Origin: Azospirillum lipoferum 4B
Lineage (GTDB): Bacteria; Pseudomonadota; Alphaproteobacteria; Azospirillales; Azospirillaceae
Length of the DNA stretch: 64,000 nt
NCBI RefSeq assembly: GCF_000283655.1
Contig: NC_016587.1
Coordinates: forward strand, 62,001-126,000
Reading direction: 5' to 3'
A program made the translations under genes and the position numbers. The notes beneath the pieces were generated by a model. It did not search any database, was not told the origin of the DNA, and saw only the letters and a list, made by a program, of their open reading frames with translations. Below are positions 29,735 through 38,864 of the stretch, piece by piece; within the stretch, counting starts at the first letter, position 1, and each line of letters starts with the position of its first letter.

Positions 29735-31047
29735 TCTCCGGACCGGGGAAGGACGGCCGCGTGCCGTCCCCCATGATTTCGAATGCCGTGCCGTTGAAGC
29801 TGACCGTGCCGTTAAAGGTGGCGGTGGTGGTGAAGGGATACCCCCGCCTGTCGGAGACCTTCATCGCGCAGGAGATCCTGGCCCTGCAGGAGCGCGGGGT
29901 CGATCTGGCGATCTGGTCGCTGCGCCACCCCACCGACGGCCGACGCCACGCCCTGCACGACCGCATCGCCGCGCCGGTCCATTACCTGCCGGAATATCTG
30001 CGCGACGAGCCGCGGCGGGTGCTGCGCGCGCTCGGCCGGCTGCTGCTCCGCCATCCGGCCGGGCTGGCCCGGACGGCGCTGGGCTGGCTGCGCGACCTGT
30101 GGCGCGACCGCACTGCCAACCGGGGCCGCCGCTTCGGTCAGGCGCTGGTGCTGGCGGCGGAGCTGCCGGCGGATGTTCCCTTCCTCTACGTCCATTTCCT
30201 GCACACCCCGGCGTCGGTCGGGCGCTATGCCGCGGCGATCCGCGGCATCGGCTGGGGCTTTTCCGCCCACGCCAAGGACATCTGGACCACGCCGGAGTGG
30301 GAGAAGCGCGAGAAGCTGGCCGACGCCCGCTTCGGCGTCACCTGCACTGCGGTGGGGGCGGCGCATCTGCGCGGGCTGGCGGCCGATCCCGAACGCATCG
30401 ACCTCGTCTATCACGGCCTCGACCTCGGCCGCTTTCCCGCCCCGCCGGATCGCACGGACGCGCTGGACCGCGACGGCTCCACCCCCGGCCGCGCGGTGGA
30501 AATCCTGTCCGTTGGCCGGCTGGTGGAGAAGAAGGGCTACGACCGGCTGCTCGACGCCCTGGCGACTCTGCCGGACGGCCTGCATTGGCGGCTGGTCCAT
30601 ATCGGCTCCGGCGAGCTGAAGCAGGCCCTGCGCGCCCAGGCCGAGCGGCTCGGCCTGTCGGACCGCATCGACTGGCGCGGCGCGCAGGACCAGGCGACGG
30701 TGATCGAGGCGCTGCGCCATGCCGATCTGTTCGTGCTGACCAGCGTGGTGGCCGGCGACGGCGACCGCGACGGCCTGCCCAACGTGCTGATGGAGGCGGC
30801 GAGCCAGCGCCTCGCCATCCTGTCCACCGCTGTGTCGGCCATCCCCGAATTCATCGCCGACGGCACCCATGGCCTGCTGACCGACGGCACCCCGCCGGCC
30901 ATCGCCGCCGCGCTGGAACGGCTTGCCAGCGACCCGGCGCTGCGCCTGCGGCTGGGCGGGGCCGCCCATGACCGCCTGCGCGCCGAGTTCGGCATGACCG
31001 CCGGCATCGACCGCCTCGTCCGCCGGCTGGAGGAGGCCGCGGCGTGA
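29731..31047 (+). CDS. Glycosyltransferase family 4
   Basis: This 438-residue retaining GT-B enzyme overlaps the previous gene by ATGA. After a variable first 30 residues, VVVKGYPRLSETFIAQEILAL is the N-terminal motif of colanic-acid-type GT4 proteins. ILSVGRLVEKKGYDRLLDAL and the EX7E-like GLPNVLMEAASQRLAILST contact the nucleotide-sugar donor. No signal peptide or membrane segment is seen, so it should act at the cytoplasmic membrane face. Confidence 0.88.
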   Translation: MISGPGKDGRVPSPMISNAVPLKLTVPLKVAVVVKGYPRLSETFIAQEILALQERGVDLAIWSLRHPTDGRRHALHDRIAAPVHYLPEYLRDEPRRVLRALGRLLLRHPAGLARTALGWLRDLWRDRTANRGRRFGQALVLAAELPADVPFLYVHFLHTPASVGRYAAAIRGIGWGFSAHAKDIWTTPEWEKREKLADARFGVTCTAVGAAHLRGLAADPERIDLVYHGLDLGRFPAPPDRTDALDRDGSTPGRAVEILSVGRLVEKKGYDRLLDALATLPDGLHWRLVHIGSGELKQALRAQAERLGLSDRIDWRGAQDQATVIEALRHADLFVLTSVVAGDGDRDGLPNVLMEAASQRLAILSTAVSAIPEFIADGTHGLLTDGTPPAIAAALERLASDPALRLRLGGAAHDRLRAEFGMTAGIDRLVRRLEEAAA

Positions 31048-32159
31048 GCGCCCCACCGGCAACCCGCATCGCCTTCTACGCCCCGCTGAAGCCGGTCGAC
31101 CACCCCATCCCCTCCGGCGACCGCCAGATGGCGCGGCTGATCCTGCGCGCGCTGGAGGCGACCGGCCCGGTCGAGGTGGCGAGCAGCCTGCGCGTCTATG
31201 ACGGCTCCGGCGACGCCGCGGTCCAGGCGCATCTCCAGGCCGCCGCCGGCGCCGAGCGCGAGCGCCTGCTGTCCCTCTACGCCGCCGAGCCTGCACGGCG
31301 CCCGTCGCTGTGGCTGAGCTACCATGTCTATTACAAGGCCCCCGACCTGATCGGCCCCGTCATCGCAAGCACGCTCGGCATCCCCTATGTCGTGGTGGAG
31401 GCGACCCGCGCCCGCAAGCGCCTGACCGGCCCCTGGTCCGCCTTCGCCGCCGCCGCCGAGACGGCCATCGAAGCGGCCGACCTCGTGCTCTGTGTCAGCG
31501 CCCGCGACCGGCAGGCGGTGGAGGCCTATGGCCCGCCCGGCCAGCGCGTGGCGATGCTGCCCCCCTTCCTCGACCTGCCGCCTTCCGTCGAACGCACCGG
31601 CCCGGCCTCTCCGCCCCGCCTGCTGACCGTCGCCATGATGCGGCCGGGCGACAAGCTGGCCTCCTACCGCCTGCTGGCCGAGTCCCTCGACCTCCTTGCC
31701 GCCCGGCCCTGGACACTCGACATCGTCGGCGACGGCCCGGCGGCGGCGGAGGTGTCGGCCCTGTTCGCCCCCTTCGGCCCGCGGGTGCGGCTCCTCGGCG
31801 CCTGCGCCCCCACGGACCTCGCCGCCCATTACCGCGCCGCCGACCTGCTGGTCTGGCCCGGCCTGAACGAGGCCTTCGGCATGGTCTATCTGGAGGCGCA
31901 GGCCCATGGGCTCCCGGTGGCCGCCATCGACAATGCCGGCACCGGCACCGTCATCCGCGACGGCGTCGGCGGACGGCTGACTGGCCCGACGCCACATGAC
32001 TTCACCGCGGCACTGGCTGGTCTGCTCGCCGACCCGTCGGCCCTGCGGTCGCTCGGCCAAAGCGCCCGCGCTTACGTCGAGACGCATCACGGCCTGCCCG
32101 CCGCGGCGGAGCGCCTGCGCCACCTGCTGACCGGTCTGACGGGACGGGTGCCGGCATGA
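31044..32159 (+). CDS. Glycosyltransferase family 4
   Basis: This 371-residue GT-B enzyme starts with GTG overlapping the upstream stop (GTGA). The N-terminus RIAFYAPLKPVDHPIPSGDR is a distinct GT4 subgroup opening. The donor site is seen in VWPGLNEAFGMVYLEAQAHG with the paired acidic residues, followed by GLPVAAIDNAGTGTVI. It is translationally coupled on both sides. Substrate is unknown. Confidence 0.87.
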   Translation: MSAPPATRIAFYAPLKPVDHPIPSGDRQMARLILRALEATGPVEVASSLRVYDGSGDAAVQAHLQAAAGAERERLLSLYAAEPARRPSLWLSYHVYYKAPDLIGPVIASTLGIPYVVVEATRARKRLTGPWSAFAAAAETAIEAADLVLCVSARDRQAVEAYGPPGQRVAMLPPFLDLPPSVERTGPASPPRLLTVAMMRPGDKLASYRLLAESLDLLAARPWTLDIVGDGPAAAEVSALFAPFGPRVRLLGACAPTDLAAHYRAADLLVWPGLNEAFGMVYLEAQAHGLPVAAIDNAGTGTVIRDGVGGRLTGPTPHDFTAALAGLLADPSALRSLGQSARAYVETHHGLPAAAERLRHLLTGLTGRVPA

Positions 32160-32950
32160 TTCGCCTCGCCTTCCTGCGCCATGGCGTCACCGGCTGGAAC
32201 CGTGAGGGGCGCATCCAGGGCCGCACCGACATCCCGCTCGACGCGGAAGGCCGCGAGCGCCTGTCCCGCCTGACGCTGCCGGAGGACTGGCGCGACGCCA
32301 CCCTGCACGCCAGCCCGCTGTCCCGCGCCGTGGAGACCGCCCGCCTGCTGGGCAACGGCCGCCCCGTCCACACCGACCCTCGCCTGATCGAGATGGACTG
32401 GGGCGCCTGGGAGGGGCTGCGCGGCCACGACCTGCGCGCCGATCCCGCCAGCGGCTACCGCGACATCGAAGACTGGGGCTGGGACTTCCGCCCCCCCGGC
32501 GGCGAAAGCCCCGCCGACCTCCGCGACCGCCTGACCGCCTGGCTGGACACCCTCTCAACCCAGCAAGAATCCCCTCTCCTAACGCAGCATCAATCCCCTC
32601 TCCCCCCCGGGGAGAGGGTTAGGGTGAGGGGGTCGCGCGGCGGCCCTCCACCGAGAATCCACGCACTGCATCCCCCTCACCCCGACCCTCTCCCCGCTTT
32701 CGGCGGACCAAAGGTCCGCCTGTCGCGTCAGCGCAAACGAAGTTTGCGCGTGAGCGGGGGGGAGAGGGGGATGCACCTCATCGTCACCCATATCGGCGTG
32801 ATGCGCGTCGCCCTGGCGCTCGCCTGGGGCTGGGACTTCCGCGGCCCGCCGCCGGTGCCGGTGAAGCGCGACCGCCTCTATGCCATGACACTCGCCGCCG
32901 ACGGCACCCTCCGCCCCACCGGCAACCGCGAGGGGGAGCGCCTGTCGTGA
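32156..32950 (+). CDS. Histidine phosphatase (phosphoglycerate-mutase-like) with an in-frame repeat insertion
   Basis: This 264-residue protein has the branch-1 histidine phosphatase features: FLRHGVTGWNREGRIQG with the phospho-acceptor His9, ASPLSRAVETA, MDWGAWEG and a second catalytic His212 in LIVTHIGVMRV. Between DTLS (about residue 134) and HLIVTH (from 207) lie some 70 residues, rich in Pro and Arg, encoded by a repeat element. Family members are normally near 190 residues, which matches the length without the insert. The insert falls on a surface connection before a core strand, so the enzyme may still fold. It probably dephosphorylates a sugar phosphate for the glycan cluster (inference). 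Confidence 0.85.
   Translation: MIRLAFLRHGVTGWNREGRIQGRTDIPLDAEGRERLSRLTLPEDWRDATLHASPLSRAVETARLLGNGRPVHTDPRLIEMDWGAWEGLRGHDLRADPASGYRDIEDWGWDFRPPGGESPADLRDRLTAWLDTLSTQQESPLLTQHQSPLPPGERVRVRGSRGGPPPRIHALHPPHPDPLPAFGGPKVRLSRQRKRSLRVSGGERGMHLIVTHIGVMRVALALAWGWDFRGPPPVPVKRDRLYAMTLAADGTLRPTGNREGERLS
32569..32770 (+). repeat. Mosaic repeat element, family C, inside the histidine phosphatase gene
   Basis: The left part holds CCCCTCTCCCCCCCGGGGAG and GTTAGGGTGAGGGGG; the right part holds CCCCTCACCCCGACCCTCTC and GCGGGGGGGAGAGGGGG in inverted sense. Two smaller hairpins lie inside: GGCGGACC-AAA-GGTCCGCC and CGCAAAC-GAA-GTTTGCG. The frame stays open through the whole element. Confidence 0.85.
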
Positions 32951-34092
32951 AGCTCCTGATCGCCGTCACCCACCTTCTCGGCACCGGCCATCTCAGCCGT
33001 GCGCTCGCCCTGGCCGAGGCGTTCTCCGCCCGTGGCTGGAGCGTCGATGTCGTCAGCGGCGGGCGCCCGGCCTCCCATCTCGGCAGCGGCGGCGCCACCC
33101 TGCACCAGTTGCCGCCGCTGGCGAGCGACGGCGCCGATTTCGCCACCCTGCTGACCGCCGACGGGCGCCCCGCCGATGCCGAAACCTTCGCCGCTCGGCG
33201 CGCGATGCTGACCGGCCTGCTCGACGCCCTGCGCCCCGACGTGCTGGTCACCGAACTCTTCCCCTTCGGCCGCCGCGCACTCGCTGCTGAGTTCGACGCC
33301 CTGCTGGAGCGTGCCCGCGGCCTGCCGGCCCCGCCGCTGACCCTTGCCTCCGTCCGCGACATCCTGGCCCCGCCCTCCAAGCCGGCGCGGGTGGCGGAGA
33401 CGGAACGCCGGCTGCTCGGCTTCTATGACGGGGTGCTGGTCCATTCCGACCCCGCCGTGGTGCCGCTGGAGGATAGCTGGCCGCTGACCCCGGCGATGCA
33501 TCCGCTGCTGCGCTACACCGGCTTCGTCGTCCCGCCGCCGGCCGCTGCCGATGGCGGAACGGACGGGCAGGGCGAGATCCTGGTAACGGCCGGCGGCGGC
33601 CCGGTCGGGCGTCCCGTCTTCGAGGCCGCCGCCCTTTGCGCCGCCTCCGCCGCCCTGCCACAGCGCTGGCGCCTGCTGGTGGCGAAGGGCGACGCGGCGC
33701 TGGCCGACCGGCTGCGCGCCATGGCCCCGCCCGACCACCTGCTGGTGGAGCCGGTGCGCCCCGACTTCCGCGCCCTGCTGGGCCGCGCCGCCGCCAGCGT
33801 CGGCCGCTGCGGCTACAACACCGCGCTGGACTGCCTGACGGCCGGCGTCCCCAGCGTTTTCTGCCCGTTCGAGGACGGCAAGGAGGTCGAGCAGACCATC
33901 CGCGCCGCCATCCTGGCCCGCCGCCCCGGCATCGCCATGCTGCGCGAAGCGGATCTCACCCCCGACAGCCTTGCCGGCGCCCTGCAGTCCGTCCTGGGCA
34001 TGCGCACCCCGCCGCTCGACCCGGCATCGCTGGCCGGGGCGGCGCGCAGCGTCGAGATCGTCGAGACCATGCTGGCGGAGAAAAGACCATGA
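32947..34092 (+). CDS. Glycosyltransferase, GT28/MurG-like
   Basis: This 381-residue protein starts with GTG overlapping the phosphatase stop. Its opening VTHLLGTGHLSRALALAEAF is a GT-B glycine loop followed by a helix. The C-terminal donor region includes ILVTAGGGPVGRP and VGRCGYNTALDCLTAGVPSV, closely parallel to GYNTFCEILSF of the first gene of the cluster. It is likely a paralogue with a different acceptor. Confidence 0.82.
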   Translation: MKLLIAVTHLLGTGHLSRALALAEAFSARGWSVDVVSGGRPASHLGSGGATLHQLPPLASDGADFATLLTADGRPADAETFAARRAMLTGLLDALRPDVLVTELFPFGRRALAAEFDALLERARGLPAPPLTLASVRDILAPPSKPARVAETERRLLGFYDGVLVHSDPAVVPLEDSWPLTPAMHPLLRYTGFVVPPPAAADGGTDGQGEILVTAGGGPVGRPVFEAAALCAASAALPQRWRLLVAKGDAALADRLRAMAPPDHLLVEPVRPDFRALLGRAAASVGRCGYNTALDCLTAGVPSVFCPFEDGKEVEQTIRAAILARRPGIAMLREADLTPDSLAGALQSVLGMRTPPLDPASLAGAARSVEIVETMLAEKRP

Positions 34093-34838
34093 GCGACTGG
34101 ACCGCCGTAAACGAAGAACTCGCCCGTTGGACGGATCTCGGCCTCCGCTGCGCCATCTGGCTGCGCGACGACGACGCGGTCGCCGCCAGCCCGCAGCTCG
34201 ACCGATTGCTGAACCGCTGCACCCAGGCCGGCATCCCCCTCGGCCTCGCCGTCATCCCGGCGGAGGCCGAGCGCTCGCTCGCCGACGCGCTGGCGGACCA
34301 GCCGCATGCGACCGTGCTGGTCCATGGCTGGTCCCACGCCGACCATGCCGCCCCCGGCAAGAAGAAGTGCGAGTTCGGCCCCGAACGTCCGCCCGACATC
34401 CGCCAGGCCGAGGCCGAACGCGGCCTGTCCGTCCTGCGCGCCCTGTTCGGGAACCGCGTTCTGCCGCTGTTCGTCCCGCCCTGGAACCGCATGGCCGCCG
34501 ACATGCCCGACCGGCTGGCCGCCGCCGGCTACCGCGCCGTCTCCGCCTTCGGCGCGCCGCCGCGGGAGCGGGGCGGCATCGCCTGGATCAACACCCACCT
34601 CGACCTGATCGACTGGCGCGGCAGCCGCTCCGCCGTATCGCTCGACGCCCTGCTCGACACACTGTGCCGTGAGTTGCGCGAACGGCGGGAGGGCCGTGGC
34701 GACCCGCATGAGCCCATCGGCCTGCTGACCCATCACCGGGTCCATGACGAGGCGATCTGGGCATTGCTCGACCGCCTGCTCGACCGGCTGGCGGGGCATC
34801 CGGCGCTGGAGTGGCCGGCTGTCGGCAGCTTGGGGTGA
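34089..34838 (+). CDS. Polysaccharide deacetylase-like protein
   Basis: This 249-residue protein has a NodB-like outline. RCAIWLRDDDAVAASPQLD near residue 20 carries the paired aspartates, VLVHGWSHADH has the metal-binding histidine pair, and FVPPWNRMAADMPDRL contains the RxPxG/PPWN region of carbohydrate esterase 4 relatives. GLLTHHRVHDEAIW supplies the last catalytic histidine. There is no signal peptide, so it may act on a cytoplasmic or lipid-linked sugar. It closes the six-gene cluster, overlapping the upstream gene by ATGA. Confidence 0.82.
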   Translation: MSDWTAVNEELARWTDLGLRCAIWLRDDDAVAASPQLDRLLNRCTQAGIPLGLAVIPAEAERSLADALADQPHATVLVHGWSHADHAAPGKKKCEFGPERPPDIRQAEAERGLSVLRALFGNRVLPLFVPPWNRMAADMPDRLAAAGYRAVSAFGAPPRERGGIAWINTHLDLIDWRGSRSAVSLDALLDTLCRELRERREGRGDPHEPIGLLTHHRVHDEAIWALLDRLLDRLAGHPALEWPAVGSLG

Positions 34839-34912
34839 CCGCAAGTCCGATAAAAATCGGCAGAGCCAAAAAGACATTAAATTGATATATCCATCGGGAA
34901 CTTGAAAAGTTT

Positions 34913-35554
34913 CTAACCCAAAGTAATGATTTCGATTGGATGCACGCTCTCGAAGCGGCTATGCGCTCGACACCATTCCAGCGCAGGCGGTGACAACCAT
35001 CCAGTTATTTCCAAGATGCTGGCATGCCGCTTCCGCAGGTCCCACATCACTATCGGTTCGTGATGCGCGATTCTGTTCCGCAGGCTGCGGATTTGCGCGA
35101 GTGGACCTGAAAAATCCTTGCGACGCAGGCCTTTTCCGTCCATGCGGCGGCCAACCTTGTGCAGGGTCTGCTGCCACAGCGTTTCGTAGTCCTTGCCGAA
35201 CATCGCCGTCCAGAAGCTGAAGGTCAAAGCGGCTACGATCCGACCGGCTGTCGGTTCCTTCTTGCTCTGCTCGATGTCTTTGATGGCTTTGGCGAGTTGC
35301 TCCGGCTGCCACTGACCCAGCAAGACGCTTTCATCCCGGAACCAATTCTCGTGGAAGGCGCCGCTCATCACAGCGTGAATCCGGTTCCGAAGGGCAACTT
35401 CAAGCATCTGCAGGGGCGTATAAAGGGCTTCCGACAATGCGGTGTTGAGGGTGTAAAGCTCGATCGCGCGTTCGCGGTCGCCGCCCGCCCAATCAAGGTA
35501 GCGGCTGAACCGTTCCAGGGAGAGAGCCTTCTCCAACTCCTCGTAGGAATTCAT
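34913..35554 (-). CDS. Abi-like protein with HEPN-type RNase motif
   Basis: This 213-residue protein resembles the Abi_2/AbiD-F group of abortive-infection proteins. It is mostly helical, with LEVALRNRIHAVM near residue 52 and the HEPN motif RNRIAH at residues 159-164 (Arg-Asn-X3-His), followed by HEPIVMWDL. In this superfamily the R-X4-6-H motif is the RNase active site. It converges with the glycan cluster; the flanking DNA is visibly poorer in G+C than the neighbouring operons, which suggests acquisition. A phage-defence role is inferred from the family only. Confidence 0.8.
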   Translation of the reverse strand: MNSYEELEKALSLERFSRYLDWAGGDRERAIELYTLNTALSEALYTPLQMLEVALRNRIHAVMSGAFHENWFRDESVLLGQWQPEQLAKAIKDIEQSKKEPTAGRIVAALTFSFWTAMFGKDYETLWQQTLHKVGRRMDGKGLRRKDFSGPLAQIRSLRNRIAHHEPIVMWDLRKRHASILEITGWLSPPALEWCRAHSRFESVHPIEIITLG

Positions 35555-35661
35555 TTTACGGCTTCCTCTTGCGTTCTTTCCGTAGCTGTCCTATATTAAA
35601 TTCGTACACCCCGGTACCGTCTCTGCCTCTGGCATGCGGCCGGGGTTCATTTTTTCCCGGA

Positions 35662-36147
35662 TCACATTCTAAGCCCCTTGGGCGTTTGCAGTGCCGCTTT
35701 GCGCTCTCTGCGCAGTTTCTTTTCAGCAGCGAACTCCGGCTCCAAAGCCTGCACTCTCGCAACCAGCCCATCCAGATGGTAGATGTTGCTGTTCCAGTCG
35801 CCGGCGGCTGTCTTGCGCTGTTCGCGCAGAAGTAGGCCCGCCCGTTCAAGTTTCCTGATGTTGTTCTGGATCGTTTTCTCCGTTACGTCCATACGCTGAG
35901 CCAACTCCCGCTTGGTCGGGAATGGCTTGCGCGATGGCTCGCGCCAATAATCCAAAATTTGAATAATGATATTCATCTGCATTGGGTTAATACCTAACCG
36001 GCGCTGAGCCTGGATCAACATAGAAGGAATTCCGGCATAGCCATGGCTATAAACGGCCTTGACCCATATCTTCTCAGTAGACGACAGATTTCTTGCTGAA
36101 CCAGTCGAAACGGCAGCCACGCTCTCTTTCAAATCGCTTTCACTCAT
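35662..36147 (-). CDS. Winged helix-turn-helix protein, replication- or plasmid-type
   Basis: This 161-residue protein has a clear winged helix around residues 75-110 (KRELAQRMDVTEKTIQNNI, then RKLERAGLLLREQR). Upstream is a helical region with AQRRLGINPMQMNIIIQILDYW, a pattern seen in helix-turn-helix proteins of plasmids and integrated elements. The C-terminus is basic. It lies 107 bp upstream of the Abi-like gene in the same direction and could be its regulator. No exact family assignment is possible. Confidence 0.7.
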   Translation of the reverse strand: MSESDLKESVAAVSTGSARNLSSTEKIWVKAVYSHGYAGIPSMLIQAQRRLGINPMQMNIIIQILDYWREPSRKPFPTKRELAQRMDVTEKTIQNNIRKLERAGLLLREQRKTAAGDWNSNIYHLDGLVARVQALEPEFAAEKKLRRERKAALQTPKGLRM

Positions 36148-36420
36148 TGCACGATGTCTCCTTTGCTGAAGACGATACGCGGAGAAATACAGGCTTTCAA
36201 TATTCGGCCGGAAAGAGGGTAGGGAACCTACAGGGGGGTCCCTATCCTCTGCTCATTGAGCTGCATCGGCTTTCCCGCTTCAAGGTACACGGTGCTTTGA
36301 TGGTCGGATTTCGACCCGTCCCCGGGAAACCCAATTACCGTCTGGTGGGTTATTTAATTTCCCCACCCAAAGACCCATGGCCCTTCATACTGGACGCAGC
36401 GTAAAGCACACGACCATCGA
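36148..36420. other. Gene-free stretch
   Basis: No convincing coding sequence was found. The frame 36093-36404 on the plus strand overlaps the winged-helix gene start and has no recognisable product. This is probably the control region of the minus-strand gene that starts at 36147. Confidence 0.5.
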
Positions 36421-36470
36421 AAAACGCAACGGGGCCGACCCGCGCCTTTGGCGACGTGGATCGGCCCCGT
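36421..36470 (-). terminator. Rho-independent terminator of the cellulase gene
   Basis: On the minus strand, a stem with arms ACGGGGCCGA and TCGGCCCCGT (perfect over 10 bp) encloses a 22-base loop and is followed by TGCGTTTTTC. It begins about 28 bases after the stop of the glycoside hydrolase gene. Confidence 0.8.
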
Positions 36471-36497
36471 GCTGCAGTGCTGTCCTCGTGGAAGAGC

Positions 36498-38864
36498 TTA
36501 CGCCGCGTGCTCGGTGATGTAACCCGTGGCGGCACCGATGCTGGTGTTGCCGTGGGTCAGGTTCAGCAGGAAGTTCTCCGTTCCTTCATTGCCCGAATTG
36601 TCGCCGTTGATGTGGACGGTGACGGTCTTGGTGGTCTCGCCCGGCTGGAAGGTCAGGCTGCCGCTGGCGGCGGTGTAGTCGGACCCGGCCTTGGCGGTGC
36701 CGTCCTCGGTCGCATAGTCGATGGTGGTGGCGGTGGTGACCGCCTTGGCCAGCTGCACGGTGAAGACCGCCTCGTCGCTGCCCGCCACGGTGCCGGAGCT
36801 GCCGGTGCCGGACGCCAGACCCGCCTTGATGATGTTCATCTTGTTCGGGTCGATGGTCTTGTAGTCGTCCTTCAGCAGGCCGCCGACATCGCCCGATTCC
36901 GGCGTCCAGGCCCAATAGGTCCAGTTCATGCCCTGCTGGCCGGCCGGCAGGTCGCTCTTGCCGTCCAGATCCCAGTCGCCGTTCATGTACTTGACGAAGG
37001 CGTTGGCCCAGGTCTGCTCGGCGGCGCTGTTCATCTGGCCGCCGAACTCGCCGATCAGCACCGGCGCGATGTTGTTCTTATAGATATAGCCCCACATGCT
37101 GTCGTACTGGGCCGGCAGGTTGTTCGGATAGGCCGGGTCGTTCAGCCAGCTGAAGTTGCCGACGCTGTGGCCGTAGGCGTGCGGGGAATAGACCAGCTTG
37201 TTCGGCACGTCGAACTCGATGGGACGATCCTTCACGCCGGCCAGCGTGCTGCTCCACTCCGTGCCTTCGACCAGCATCAGCCAGTCCTTGTTGACGGACT
37301 GGATGGCGTTGCCGATGCGCTCGGCGGCCGAGGCCCAGTCGGTGGCGGCGTTGCCGCCCCAGGTGGCGGACACGCTCGGCTCGTTGTGCAGGTCGGCGCC
37401 GATCACCGCCTCGTTGCCGGCATAATGCTTGGCCAGCATCTTCCAGTTTTCGATGACCTTCGATTCCGGGTTGTTGTCGGTGTACCACAGCCCGTGTTCG
37501 TTGGTGCCGGCGCCGCCGTCGTTGCGGTGGTGGTCGAGGATCACCTTCATGCCGACCTTGCCGGCATAATCGATGACCTTGTCATAGACCTCCAGCCGGG
37601 TCAGGCCCTTCAGGTCCGGGTTCTTCGAATAGTCGATGCCGTTGGTGACCGCCTCGCTGTCGAACATGTCGTCGGCCCAGGTCAGGCGGATGACGTTGAA
37701 GCCCAGGCCCTTCATGCTGTCGATGTGGCCCTGATAGCTGTCGGCCCACAGGCCGGCCGGCACATAGTTGTAGCCCTCGCCGCCGAACCAGTTGACGCCG
37801 GTCAGCCGGACGGTGTTGCCGCTTTCGTCGACGATCTGGTTGCCCCTGGTGCTCAGGAAGCCGTTGATCGACCCGCTGCTCTGGCTCTGCACCATGCCCG
37901 GATCGGCGACGGTGACGTTGCCGACCTTGACCGACGGCGTGCTGCCGCTGCCGGTGGAGCCCCCCGTGGGGCCGCCTGCGCTGCCGCCGTCGCTGCTGCC
38001 GGTATCGCCGCCGGCGTCGCCGGTGGAGGCGTTGAAGTGGCTGGCATCCAGCTTCGCGGTCAGCGTGGCGTTCCAATAGAGGTCGGTGGTGGCGCCCAGA
38101 TCGGCACCGTCGGCCTCGCGCAGGACCGACACCGCATCGTCGGTCGCCGCGACGGCCTTGCCGTCGACGCTGACGCTGTGGACGTACAGGTTGCGGTCGG
38201 CACCGTCGACCATGGCGTCGTTGTCGTATTTCACCTCGACCGAATGGGCCGCGCCCTGGGCCAGATCGGCGGTGAACTTGAATTCCTTGGCTTCGGCGCT
38301 GTCGGCGATGCCCTTGCCGATCTCCTTGCCGTCCACCAGCACGGTGAAATGGGCGCCCTCGCCGCCGGCGGCGTTGCCGGCGGCAGTCACGGCGATGACG
38401 TTCTGCGCGGTGCCGGCGGCCGGGGCGGTGATCGGAGCCGCGGGGGCGGCCGGGGCGGCGGTCTGGGCACCGGCGTAATAGCTGGCGGGGGTGCTGAAGG
38501 TCAGCGCGCCGTCCCACCACATGGCCTCCTGGCCGGCCTGGGTCGGCGCCGGGGCGGCATCGTCATGGCGTTCATAGATGGCGTCGGTCGGCTGCAGCGT
38601 GTGGCCGTTCACCTCGATAGACTGGACGTAGAGGTCGCGGTTGGCGCCGGTCGCGGTGTCGTTGTCGTAAACGACCTGGATCTTGTGCGCCATGTTGGCC
38701 GCAAGGTTGGCGGTGAAGCTGTAGGCCTTCGACGAGGCGGTCGCCGCATTGGCCGTCCCGACCTCCTGACCATCCACCAGCAGCTTGAAATTCGGCGCGA
38801 CGCCGTCCGCGGACTGGCCGTAGGCGTTGACGACGATCTTGCTCGGCGCGGTGGTCGTGCTCAT
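36498..38864 (-). CDS. Glycoside hydrolase family 5 (cellulase-like) with two N-terminal carbohydrate-binding modules and a Calx-beta domain
   Basis: This 788-residue protein starts without a signal peptide. Residues about 8-115 and 135-245 are two copies of a module resembling calcium-dependent xylan-binding CBM60 (SKIVVNAYGQ..FKLLVDGQEVG..HKIQVVYDND.., each ending WWDG or YWNA). A Gly/Ser linker follows. The GH5 domain spans about 300-680, with the acid/base Glu495 in LHNEPS and the nucleophile Glu606 in LIGEFGGQ. Residues about 690-785 form a Calx-beta domain (YATEDGTAKAGSDYTAASG). AGGAACT precedes the ATG. Without a signal peptide, type I or another secretion route is implied. It would act on extracellular beta-glucan or its own polymer. 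Confidence 0.9.
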   Translation of the reverse strand: MSTTTAPSKIVVNAYGQSADGVAPNFKLLVDGQEVGTANAATASSKAYSFTANLAANMAHKIQVVYDNDTATGANRDLYVQSIEVNGHTLQPTDAIYERHDDAAPAPTQAGQEAMWWDGALTFSTPASYYAGAQTAAPAAPAAPITAPAAGTAQNVIAVTAAGNAAGGEGAHFTVLVDGKEIGKGIADSAEAKEFKFTADLAQGAAHSVEVKYDNDAMVDGADRNLYVHSVSVDGKAVAATDDAVSVLREADGADLGATTDLYWNATLTAKLDASHFNASTGDAGGDTGSSDGGSAGGPTGGSTGSGSTPSVKVGNVTVADPGMVQSQSSGSINGFLSTRGNQIVDESGNTVRLTGVNWFGGEGYNYVPAGLWADSYQGHIDSMKGLGFNVIRLTWADDMFDSEAVTNGIDYSKNPDLKGLTRLEVYDKVIDYAGKVGMKVILDHHRNDGGAGTNEHGLWYTDNNPESKVIENWKMLAKHYAGNEAVIGADLHNEPSVSATWGGNAATDWASAAERIGNAIQSVNKDWLMLVEGTEWSSTLAGVKDRPIEFDVPNKLVYSPHAYGHSVGNFSWLNDPAYPNNLPAQYDSMWGYIYKNNIAPVLIGEFGGQMNSAAEQTWANAFVKYMNGDWDLDGKSDLPAGQQGMNWTYWAWTPESGDVGGLLKDDYKTIDPNKMNIIKAGLASGTGSSGTVAGSDEAVFTVQLAKAVTTATTIDYATEDGTAKAGSDYTAASGSLTFQPGETTKTVTVHINGDNSGNEGTENFLLNLTHGNTSIGAATGYITEHAA

